Below are positions 1-5,016 of a stretch of DNA of 5,016 nt, one piece after another. A model generated the notes under the pieces. That model saw only the letters and a list, made by a program, of their open reading frames with translations, was not told where the DNA came from and made no database searches. A program made the position numbers and the translations under genes. Source of the stretch: Kiritimatiellia bacterium (GTDB taxonomy: Bacteria; Verrucomicrobiota; Kiritimatiellia; RFP12; UBA1067); the NCBI GenBank assembly GCA_900771305.1, contig CAAGNL010000081.1, positions 1 through 5,016 on the forward strand. The letters run 5' to 3'. The first letter of the stretch is position 1, and every line of letters starts with the position of its first letter.

Positions 1-348
1 GACCTTCATGCCGCGCTTCTTCGCGAACTCGGCCACGGACTCGAGGCGGCGACCGTCCGGAGCAACGCCAAGTGCGCCGTTGTTCGCCTTCTCACCGCAG
101 GCAATCGCCGTCGCGGCCGCCGCGGAATCAGTCACAATCGCATTCGCCGAGCGCGTGCGCGTGGAGCTCTGGTGCCGGAGGGCGTTCATCGCGAGCGGGC
201 CATAGCCGGAAAGACGCGCGAACTCCTCGGCCGTCATGCGCTGCGGCATCGACATCCCATCACCGATGAAGACAAAAACATACTTCGGAACAGCCGCACA
301 CGCGGCGGCGGAGACGGCCAGCAGGCCAAGAAGCAGGCGGAACCTCAT
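1..348 (-). CDS. Alkaline phosphatase family protein, N-terminal part (runs off window)
   Basis: This is the first 116 residues of an exported alkaline phosphatase; the 3' end lies beyond base 1. Residues 1-19 form a signal peptide: basic start (MRFR), hydrophobic core LLLGLLAV, then a small-residue stretch. A cysteine at 17 (AAAC) could be lipidated, but the lipobox is weak. Residues 24-34 (VFVFIGDGMSM) match the metal-binding IGDGM motif, with Asp30 as ligand. Residues 72-95 match the active-site block of the PhoA family: VTDSAAAATA with Ser75 as the nucleophile that forms the phosphoserine, followed by NNGALGV. Such enzymes hydrolyse phosphomonoesters in the periplasm using two Zn and one Mg. 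The start is ATG at 348, with AAAGGA at 359-364 ten bases upstream. It follows a terminator hairpin closely, so how it is transcribed is unclear. Substrate range cannot be told from this part. Confidence 0.93.
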   Translation of the reverse strand, partial: MRFRLLLGLLAVSAAACAAVPKYVFVFIGDGMSMPQRMTAEEFARLSGYGPLAMNALRHQSSTRTRSANAIVTDSAAAATAIACGEKANNGALGVAPDGRRLESVAEFAKKRGMKV

Positions 349-358
349 CTCTTTATCG

Positions 359-364
359 TCCTTT
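359..364 (-). promoter_or_regulatory. Ribosome binding site of the alkaline phosphatase
   Basis: AAAGGA on the minus strand lies 10 bases before the ATG at 348. It supports that start codon, which also begins a well-formed signal peptide. Confidence 0.6.
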
Positions 365-376
365 CTGGAAACACGA

Positions 377-399
377 AACCCGCGCCATAGGCGCGGGTT
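377..399 (-). terminator. Strong hairpin terminator after tRNA-Cys
   Basis: A perfect 10-bp inverted repeat (AACCCGCGCC / GGCGCGGGTT) with a 3-base loop lies 10 bases past the 3' CCA of the tRNA. In the minus-strand transcript the stem is followed by an interrupted U-rich stretch (TTTCGTGTTTCC, counting the last stem bases), so the U-tract is only moderate. Its position fits an intrinsic terminator ending the small-protein/tRNA transcript. It also sits about 30 bases before the alkaline phosphatase start, so it could alternatively be a stable leader hairpin of that gene under read-through. Confidence 0.72.
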
Positions 400-409
400 C
401 GCTTGTTAA

Positions 410-483
410 TGGAGGTGGGAAGCGGAGTTGAACCGCTGTAAGCGGATTTGCAGTCCGCGACCTAACCGCTCGGCCATCCCACC
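410..483 (-). tRNA. tRNA-Cys (anticodon GCA)
   Basis: A full cloverleaf can be folded by eye on the minus strand. The acceptor GGTGGGA (477-483) pairs perfectly with TCCCACC. A short D arm GCC/GGT follows. The anticodon stem GCGGA/TCCGC carries the loop CTGCAAA with anticodon GCA, then a 4-base variable loop TTAC. The T stem AGCGG/CCGCT carries the loop TTCAACT. The discriminator base is U73, the known identity element for cysteinyl-tRNA synthetase, and the CCA end is encoded (410-412). The mature length is 74 nt including CCA. The gene lies 15 bases downstream of the stop codon of the small basic protein and 10 bases upstream of a terminator hairpin, so it is probably processed from a transcript shared with that protein. 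Confidence 0.97.
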
Positions 484-498
484 CAAAATCGAAAGACC

Positions 499-597
499 TT
501 ACTTGGTCTTCTTCGCCGCGAGAAGCCGCGCGTTCAGGCGCTTGGCATATGCCTTCCGGCGATTTCTCTTGGCACGCTGTCTAAGTTGCTGTCCCAT
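499..597 (-). CDS. Very small basic protein (32 aa), possible PVC-type signature protein
   Basis: The ORF encodes 32 residues, from ATG at 597 to TAA at 499-501. It starts MGQQLRQRAKRNRRKAYAKR. Thirteen of 32 residues are Lys or Arg and there is no acidic residue, so it should bind RNA or DNA; an amphipathic helix is likely. From memory, short Lys/Arg-rich proteins starting MGQ and containing a K-R-x-R-R-x-A-Y-x-K-R core occur across Verrucomicrobia, Lentisphaerae and relatives, and one has been described as a signature protein of the PVC superphylum. I cannot verify that match here. No Shine-Dalgarno is visible before the ATG, and a -10-like element lies only 8 bases upstream, which suggests leaderless translation. 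The next gene, tRNA-Cys, begins 15 bases after the stop. A link to ribosome or tRNA function is inference only. Confidence 0.75.
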   Translation of the reverse strand: MGQQLRQRAKRNRRKAYAKRLNARLLAAKKTK

Positions 598-605
598 GGC
601 GCGTT

Positions 606-635
606 AGTTTATCAAAAGACCTGACTCCCGCGCAA
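606..635 (-). promoter_or_regulatory. Possible promoter for the small basic protein and tRNA-Cys
   Basis: On the minus strand an extended -10 element TGATAAACT has its hexamer TAAACT at 606-611. An 18-base spacer separates it from a weak -35-like TTGCGC at 630-635. Transcription would begin near 597-600, at or next to the ATG at 597. It lies in the 56-base gap after the DUF1080 gene, where a separate promoter for a tRNA unit is expected. The -35 match is poor, so this rests mainly on the -10 and the position. Confidence 0.42.
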
Positions 636-653
636 GGGGGAATTTCAAGAAAT

Positions 654-1502
654 TTACAGCTCGCGAATCTTGATGTTGCGGAAGCTCACAGTCGAGTCGC
701 CGTGGTCCTGGATCTTGATGCGGCCCACAGGCGTCTCGCCCCAGTGTTCGCCCGGCTTCTGCTCCTTGACATACTTGGACTCGGCGACCGTCTTGCGGAA
801 CGCCTCGCTGCCACGCTCGTACGTGATGAACTTCACGCCGTTCAGCCAGTGTTCGACCACGTTGCCCTTCGCGACGATCTTCGCGGTGTTCCACTCGCCG
901 AGCGGCTTGACTGCGGATTCGGCGTTCGCGGGAATCATATCGTAGAGCGACGCCACGCGGCGGCACTTTCCATCGCGGCCCTTCGTTGAATCGGGATGCG
1001 CGGGATCAAGGATCTGATACTCCTCGCAGGTCCCCTTGAAGAGTTTCTGGTTGTAGAAGTACTTGATGCCGCTGTTGGCCGCCTTCGTGAGCCGGAAGTC
1101 CATCTTCAGCTCGAAGTCCTTGTAGTCCTTCACGGTCACCAGGTCGCCACCACCGCCGAGGGCGGACTGTTCCGGCGGGAGCTTCTCCCACTTGCCCTGC
1201 TCGTTGATGCGGGAGTGCGGCAGCACCGTGAGGATGCCGTCCTCGATTTTCCAGCCCTTCTTCGGCGGCTCCGTGCAGCCTGTCTTCTCGCCCACCCAGC
1301 CGTCGAATGTCTTGCCGTCCCACAGCAGCTTCCAGCCGGCGGCCTTCTCGCAGTCCGAGAGCGTATTGGGCAACACGGCGCAGGCGCCCGCCGCGCAGGT
1401 CTTCTTGTTCGAGCAGCGGCATTTCGCGTTGCAGCCGACGTCGTTCGTCATGCAGCCGGCGAGCGCAACGGCTGCCACCATTGGAATCAGCGTCTTCTTC
1501 AT
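654..1502 (-). CDS. DUF1080 / 3-keto-disaccharide hydrolase domain lipoprotein
   Basis: This 282-residue protein has a lipoprotein signal peptide (MKKTLIPMVAAVALAGC) with lipobox LAGC and lipidated Cys17, so it should be anchored in the envelope. Residues 18-51 are a linker with six further cysteines (24, 28, 30, 36, 41, 51). Residues 56-282 are a DUF1080 (PF06439) domain with a concanavalin-like fold. Its hallmarks are WKLLWDGKTFDGW at 57-69, KIEDGILTV near 85-93, NSGIKYF at 143-149, EYQILD at 161-166, EWNTAKIV, and the ending VGRIKIQDHG...SFRNIKIREL. Some members cleave 3-keto-glycosides; others act on glycans or have no known activity. The ATG at 1502 has GGAAAG (1509-1514) six bases upstream. 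It follows the glycosidase stop by 12 bases, so the two are one operon. Family assignment is firm; the substrate is unknown. Confidence 0.92.
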   Translation of the reverse strand: MKKTLIPMVAAVALAGCMTNDVGCNAKCRCSNKKTCAAGACAVLPNTLSDCEKAAGWKLLWDGKTFDGWVGEKTGCTEPPKKGWKIEDGILTVLPHSRINEQGKWEKLPPEQSALGGGGDLVTVKDYKDFELKMDFRLTKAANSGIKYFYNQKLFKGTCEEYQILDPAHPDSTKGRDGKCRRVASLYDMIPANAESAVKPLGEWNTAKIVAKGNVVEHWLNGVKFITYERGSEAFRKTVAESKYVKEQKPGEHWGETPVGRIKIQDHGDSTVSFRNIKIREL

Positions 1503-1514
1503 CGTGTTCTTTCC

Positions 1515-2966
1515 TTATCTGTTAAGTACCTCTCGCGTGGTCTTCACGAGCTCTCTGAAATCTCCGGGCTTCTTGCCCAGCGCGGCCTTGAGGTCGTACT
1601 TTGCGGCAAGCGCCTGGAGCTCATCCACGCGAACGCCCTTGGACTTGAGGATGTTGAACTTCTCGGCCTGCTGGATGCCGTTCAGCAGTTCCAGGAAGCG
1701 GGCGGACGGCGATCCATCCGGATAGACGAGGAACGTGTCCCCCGCGCGCCAGTTGCCATAGGAGGCATCGGCGCACGCGTCGAGCGGCCAGCTGTTCCAC
1801 GCCCAGCGCAGGAGACCGTCGAGACCGCACATCGCCGGATACGCACCGCACCAGAACGCCTCGTCAAGCTCGCTGTCCATGAAGGTGTTCGGTTTCGCCG
1901 GTCCACAGCAGATGTAGTACGTCGTAACCTTGCCCTCCTTCTGGCGCTGCGGAACTTCCGCGAGGAAACCCGGGTTCACGTGGCCGAGCGACTGCGAATA
2001 GCTGTCGATCACAATGCCCTTGAACTCGCTCGGCCTGCGGTTGCCCGCCATCGCGATCTTCATGCCGGGTGCAACCACCTGCATGAACGCGACCGTGTTG
2101 CGGAGGTCCTCCGGGCTGCGCTCGTCAAGCGAGATCAGCGTATCCTGGAACCAGCCCTTCTCCTTCAGGTGCGCCGCGAAGGCCTTGAGGAACGGACCCC
2201 AGTACTCCTTGAAGAACGGCGTACCGGGCTTCGCCTCGGCCTTCTGCATCTTGCCATCCTCGCCATACCAGCTCACCTTGTAGCCCCACGGGCACATCGT
2301 GTAGCAGGAAATGTGCGGACCCAATCCACACGTCCTGCCGAACTCGACGTACGCGTCGAACTGCGAGAAGTCGACCGTGGTGGTGCCGTCCGCGCGGCGC
2401 GTGTACTTCACCATCGCCTCATAGCCGTCCTGGCACTGGTGGTTCCAGGGGAGATCGACGAGGGACACTGTCAGCGTCTTCTGTCCCGCCGAGGCGAGCA
2501 GCTTCCAAATCGGCTCCATCGCCGCATAGTGCTCCTTCGAAAACGGCTTCACGCCCGCCGTGCGCGACACGGCCCACGGATGCTGCCAAAGATCGAGGTA
2601 GTACTTCCAGTCCCTGGCCGGCGGCAGCACCTGGTCCACCACGCGCACCTTCACGTCGCCGATCGCATAACAACCCGGCTTGGCATCCGCGGGGACCTGA
2701 ACCTGGACGACCTTCGGTCCCTCCGCCTTCGAGTTCCATTCCACGCGATCCTTGGCAATCAGACGTTCCGTCGCCTTCGGCTTCGGGGCGTATTTCACGT
2801 CGCGCGCCACGCCCGTCTTCACGACGAAGCCCGCGGGCACCGTCCCCACGGACTCTCCCGCCGGCAGCCACGCGCTCACCGTCTCGCCGCGCCACGCGGC
2901 CAGTTCAATCGCCCCTGCGGCGAACACGCCGCCCACAGCGGCGAACGTCATCAGCAGTCTATTCAT
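1515..2966 (-). CDS. Exported GH123/DUF4091-family glycosidase (likely beta-N-acetylgalactosaminidase)
   Basis: This 483-residue protein has a signal peptide (MNRLLMTFAAVGGVFAAGA, likely cut after Ala19). An N-terminal beta-rich region (about 20-110) is followed by a GH123-type catalytic barrel. Landmarks are DWKYYLDLWQHPWAV at 119-133, KPFSKEHY at 140-147, CYTMCPWGY at 221-229, the adjacent Asp281-Glu282 in ISLDERSPEDL, LRWAWNSW at 386-393 and AGDTFLVYPDG at 408-418. In characterised GH123 enzymes an adjacent Asp-Glu pair carries out substrate-assisted hydrolysis of beta-GalNAc. Asp281/Glu282 are the natural candidates. There are ten cysteines, many for an exported protein. An upstream ATG at 3017 would add 17 residues and overlap the previous gene; I chose 2966 because of the signal peptide, the ribosome site and the promoter position. 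GH123 is a broad family, so GalNAc specificity is inferred. Confidence 0.87.
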   Translation of the reverse strand: MNRLLMTFAAVGGVFAAGAIELAAWRGETVSAWLPAGESVGTVPAGFVVKTGVARDVKYAPKPKATERLIAKDRVEWNSKAEGPKVVQVQVPADAKPGCYAIGDVKVRVVDQVLPPARDWKYYLDLWQHPWAVSRTAGVKPFSKEHYAAMEPIWKLLASAGQKTLTVSLVDLPWNHQCQDGYEAMVKYTRRADGTTTVDFSQFDAYVEFGRTCGLGPHISCYTMCPWGYKVSWYGEDGKMQKAEAKPGTPFFKEYWGPFLKAFAAHLKEKGWFQDTLISLDERSPEDLRNTVAFMQVVAPGMKIAMAGNRRPSEFKGIVIDSYSQSLGHVNPGFLAEVPQRQKEGKVTTYYICCGPAKPNTFMDSELDEAFWCGAYPAMCGLDGLLRWAWNSWPLDACADASYGNWRAGDTFLVYPDGSPSARFLELLNGIQQAEKFNILKSKGVRVDELQALAAKYDLKAALGKKPGDFRELVKTTREVLNR

Positions 2967-2974
2967 ATCAGTGT

Positions 2975-2980
2975 TCCTCT
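2975..2980 (-). promoter_or_regulatory. Ribosome binding site that decides the glycosidase start
   Basis: AGAGGA on the minus strand is 8 bases before the ATG at 2966. It is well spaced for that start and lies inside the coding frame if the longer ATG at 3017 were used, so it argues for the shorter protein. Confidence 0.7.
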
Positions 2981-2987
2981 CGTCGTC

Positions 2988-2996
2988 AGTATACCA
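2988..2996 (-). promoter_or_regulatory. Extended -10 promoter for the glycosidase/DUF1080 operon
   Basis: TGGTATACT on the minus strand is a TGn-extended -10 with hexamer TATACT (5 of 6 to consensus). No good -35 is seen 16-19 bases upstream, in the end of the kinase gene, which is common for extended -10 promoters. The predicted start of transcription is near 2981, giving a leader of about 15 bases that just holds the ribosome site. Confidence 0.55.
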
Positions 2997-3013
2997 TAAA
3001 TGCCACGTACGCC

Positions 3014-4126
3014 TCACAGCTTCGCGAGAATCTCGCGGATGGACCGCTCGCGGGCCTCAATCGCCTCGCAGAGGCGGAACTGCACGCGGGCGCGGTTGAG
3101 GTTCTGCCCCGGCTGGCGAACCTTGAAGTACCTGTCGCCCGCGAGGTAGTCCTGGAAGAAACGTAACCCCAGCTCAAACGGCAACAATCGGATCGCATCG
3201 TAGAGATAGGCACGTTCTGCATCAGTCATGAACGAGCCGGCCTCCTTCAGATAGCCTTTCATGAATGCAAGGAACAGGTTCTCGTCGAAGGTGACTTTCC
3301 CGAGATTGAGTTCCTCCTCGCCCGCGGGATTGCAGATGGAGCGGACGGCGTCGCCGACATCGACGTGCATAAGGCCTGGCGAGACGGTGTCAAGATCGAT
3401 CATCGCCGTGCCCTTGCCGGTGAAGTCATCGATCATGATGTTGTTCACCTTGGGGTCCCCATGGAACATGCGCTTGCGCAGTTCGCCCGAGGCTTCGGCC
3501 CTCTCGAGGGAGACGGCGAATTCGCGACGCTCCTCAACGTACTTCGCGAGCCGCTTCGCCTCCATCGAGGCGCCGAGGATCTCCCGGGCGGTCGCGCACA
3601 TGAGCGTCTCGTCATACTGGGCGAGATAGCCGCTCGTGACATGGAAGCCGGGCAGCGGGTCCTGGATGCCGTCGGGGTCCATGTCCGAGACGAGGTAGTG
3701 GAAATGCCCCAGCGCGGCACCGCACTCGAGGGCATGTTCAGGACTCTGGGCCGTGTCGAACGCATGCGCGGAGAGGATGCGCGTGATGACGCGCCACACG
3801 TCGCCATTTTCGTCCGTCACGAAGTCGGCCCCTTCCTTCGTCCGGACGATGCGCGGCATCTGCCAGACGCGGTCGTCGCGGTCGGTCTTCGCGTCCGCCT
3901 CGAGCTTCTCGTGGCAGTGGAGGGTGATGTTGTGCATGTTCCGCATAATCGCCTCGGGCTGCGTGAACACGGAGCGATTCACGCGCTGGAGGATCACCTG
4001 CGTCTCGGTGAACGTGTTACGGAAGACGGCAAGGAAGGTGTCGTTGATGTTGCCGTTTCCGAACGGCACGAGCGTGACGAGACGTCCCTTGACGTTGAAC
4101 TGGTTGATGAGCAGTGCGAGTTCCAT
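3014..4126 (-). CDS. NahK-like N-acetylhexosamine kinase (APH-fold phosphotransferase)
   Basis: This 370-residue cytoplasmic protein, with no signal peptide, belongs to the aminoglycoside phosphotransferase/choline kinase fold (PF01636). PFGNGNINDTFLA (21-33) is the nucleotide-binding loop region. VILQRVNRSVF...PEAIMRNM (44-64) is typical of the NahK-type branch, which phosphorylates N-acetylhexosamines at C1 with ATP. FHGDPKVNNIMID (221-233) is the Brenner-type catalytic loop with base Asp224 and Asn229. AMIDLDTVSPG (241-251) carries the metal-binding Asp244/Asp246. VDVGDAVRS (255-263) follows as in the family, and the length is normal. The start is ATG at 4126 with AGGAGG five bases upstream, nine bases after the peptidase stop. 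An exported GH123-type GalNAc-releasing enzyme lies just downstream, which supports a GalNAc/GlcNAc 1-kinase role. Another sugar or a small alcohol as substrate is possible. Confidence 0.88.
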   Translation of the reverse strand: MELALLINQFNVKGRLVTLVPFGNGNINDTFLAVFRNTFTETQVILQRVNRSVFTQPEAIMRNMHNITLHCHEKLEADAKTDRDDRVWQMPRIVRTKEGADFVTDENGDVWRVITRILSAHAFDTAQSPEHALECGAALGHFHYLVSDMDPDGIQDPLPGFHVTSGYLAQYDETLMCATAREILGASMEAKRLAKYVEERREFAVSLERAEASGELRKRMFHGDPKVNNIMIDDFTGKGTAMIDLDTVSPGLMHVDVGDAVRSICNPAGEEELNLGKVTFDENLFLAFMKGYLKEAGSFMTDAERAYLYDAIRLLPFELGLRFFQDYLAGDRYFKVRQPGQNLNRARVQFRLCEAIEARERSIREILAKL

Positions 4127-4131
4127 TATTC

Positions 4132-4137
4132 CCTCCT
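4132..4137 (-). promoter_or_regulatory. Ribosome binding site overlapping the peptidase stop codon
   Basis: AGGAGG on the minus strand is five bases before the kinase ATG at 4126. Its first two bases are the last two of the TAG stop at 4136-4138 (TAGGAGGG). The arrangement indicates translational coupling of peptidase and kinase, with no separate promoter between them. Confidence 0.85.
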
Positions 4138-4995
4138 AGCGAAGCGGTTTCATGTACATGAGGCAGTGGGAGATCGTCCACGCCCATTCGGCTGGCATGC
4201 GCTTGAGCTCGTGGCCGGCACCCCAGCTATCCGTGTAGATCACTTCCTTCTTCTTGTCGTTGTAGCCGATGATGAGGCGCATGTGGCCACCCCTCGCCTG
4301 GGGAATGTCTGGCTCGGGGTACGTCCCGAGCGTCACTCCCCAGAAGAGCGGAATTCCCTTGTTCACCTGATCATGCACATCCTTCAGGAAGCGGGTGAAC
4401 TTCGACCGCTGGGCCCCATTCACCTTCATGTCGCGAAGGACCTCGGCATCCATTGCCTCGTCGACCGCGGCGGGACTGAAGATGGTCATATTGCCCTGAT
4501 GACGCACGTAGACGCTCTCGGCGATTTCCTTCTTCTTCAGTTTCTTCGCCGCCTTGTTGTAGTTCGCGACCTCCTTCACGAGGCCCTCGATGCGTTCGTT
4601 GGTCGGTTTCTCGAAGTCACCATAGGTGACGACCGTTCCGAGCTTGTACTTCCTGCCAATCGCCTGCACAGCGTCCTTCATCCCCCGCGTGGAGGTGCCC
4701 GTTTCGGTGGACGATCCGGCGGCCTGGGCGATTTCGTGCTCGTCGACGTCGACGCCGTAATAGCGCAGCACGCGTTCGCACGTCGCAACGGCACAATAGC
4801 CCTTCTGACCCTGATCAACCATCGGGATATTATCGATGAACACATCCCCACGCGGATCATGGATGACGTTGTCGACAATCTTCTTCGCACCCTTCGCCGC
4901 GTTCGCGAGTCCGATTCCCGCCCGCCTGCCACCAACGGCAAGCCGGTCTGGCCCATCCACGGCCAGACGTACGAACCCCGGCTCGAACGAGTCCT
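4136..4995 (-). CDS. C39/papain-like cysteine peptidase domain protein, 5' end missing
   Basis: The reading frame stays open from the TAG at 4136-4138 up to the adapter junction at 4995, so the N-terminus is missing. A GTG at 4958-4960 is the first start-like codon, but at least 11 more in-frame residues (DSFEPGFVRLA) precede it. Numbering from that GTG, MVDQGQKGYCAVATC (47-61) holds the nucleophile Cys56, with Gln50 six residues before it as the oxyanion-hole residue. GGHMRLIIGYN (224-234) holds His226, and IYTDSWG (241-247) holds Asp244. This is the Cys-His-Asp order of C39-like and papain-fold peptidases. A Lys-rich, probably helical insert (about 118-150) lies between Cys and His. There is no ABC-transporter domain, so it is not a full bacteriocin exporter. 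It is coupled to the downstream sugar kinase. The missing part may hold a signal peptide or another domain; the target protein is unknown. Confidence 0.85.
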
Positions 4996-5016
4996 AGATC
5001 GGAAGAGCGTCGTGTA
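4996..5016. other. Illumina TruSeq adapter left at the contig end
   Basis: The last 21 bases begin AGATCGGAAGAGCGTCGTGT, the start of the standard TruSeq adapter read-through. Their reverse complement is the 3' end of the TruSeq read 1 primer (ending CGCTCTTCCGATCT). The match has no mismatch. The segment is technical and genome sequence ends at 4995. Confidence 0.97.

Noticed and set aside
618..645. Weak hairpin (CCCCC/GGGAG) after the DUF1080 gene as a terminator
   Set aside because: The stem is only about five pairs including a G-U, and the T-run (TCTTTTGAT) is several bases away. Too weak to annotate.
641..654. Palindrome AATTTC-AA-GAAATT overlapping the DUF1080 stop codon
   Set aside because: It is a six-base AT-rich repeat of a kind expected by chance, with no partner site nearby and no link to a known operator.
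996..2999. A 667-codon open frame on the plus strand, antisense to the DUF1080 and glycosidase genes
   Set aside because: It crosses two well-supported genes and their spacer, is dominated by Arg, Leu, His and Val as expected of a GC-rich shadow frame, shows no domain, and has no ribosome site that I see. The opposite strand has family motifs, signal peptides and ribosome sites.
2967..3017. Longer N-terminus for the glycosidase from ATG 3017
   Set aside because: It would overlap the kinase stop codon, place the promoter -10 and ribosome site within coding sequence, and bury the signal peptide behind 17 charged and polar residues.
4678..4956. 92-codon minus-strand frame starting at ATG 4956 (MGQTGLPLVAGG...)
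   Set aside because: It lies in another frame of the peptidase region, is Arg/Ser/Pro-rich low-complexity, and has no motif, whereas the overlapping frame encodes the catalytic Cys block.
1..5016. Search for CRISPR arrays, insertion sequences, integrase or phage genes, toxin-antitoxin pairs and long direct repeats
   Set aside because: None was seen. The tRNA-Cys has no integrase or duplicated 3' end next to it, so there is no sign of an attachment site.

Overview
This is a compact, high-GC bacterial stretch in which every supported gene reads on the minus strand. It is probably the end of a draft or metagenome contig, because the last 21 bases (4996-5016) are Illumina TruSeq adapter and not genome. 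The gene set suggests a PVC-superphylum bacterium, probably Kiritimatiellota, Lentisphaerota or Verrucomicrobiota. The reasons are an exported DUF1080-type (3-keto-disaccharide hydrolase) lipoprotein, a GH123/DUF4091-type glycosidase, and a very short Lys/Arg-rich protein beginning MGQQ. The taxon is an inference from gene content, not a measured placement.

In the direction of transcription (high to low coordinates) the layout is as follows. A C39/papain-like cysteine peptidase domain protein (4136-4995) has lost its 5' end to the adapter. Nine bases downstream starts a NahK-like sugar kinase of the aminoglycoside phosphotransferase fold (3014-4126), whose Shine-Dalgarno overlaps the peptidase stop codon. 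A 47-base gap with an extended -10 promoter follows. It serves an exported GH123-family glycosidase (1515-2966) and, 12 bases further on, the DUF1080 lipoprotein (654-1502). A second short gap with a possible promoter leads into a 32-residue basic protein (499-597), a tRNA-Cys(GCA) with encoded CCA (410-483) and a strong hairpin terminator (377-399). The window ends inside an exported alkaline phosphatase (1-348), of which the first 116 residues are present.

The central genes read as a glycan-use module. The GH123-like enzyme would release N-acetylgalactosamine-type sugars outside the cytoplasm. The DUF1080 lipoprotein would act on glycans at the envelope. The NahK-like kinase would phosphorylate the released N-acetylhexosamine at C1 in the cytoplasm. 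This link is inferred from family assignments and adjacency. I saw no CRISPR array, insertion sequence, phage gene or long repeat, and no gene-free stretch longer than 300 bases.
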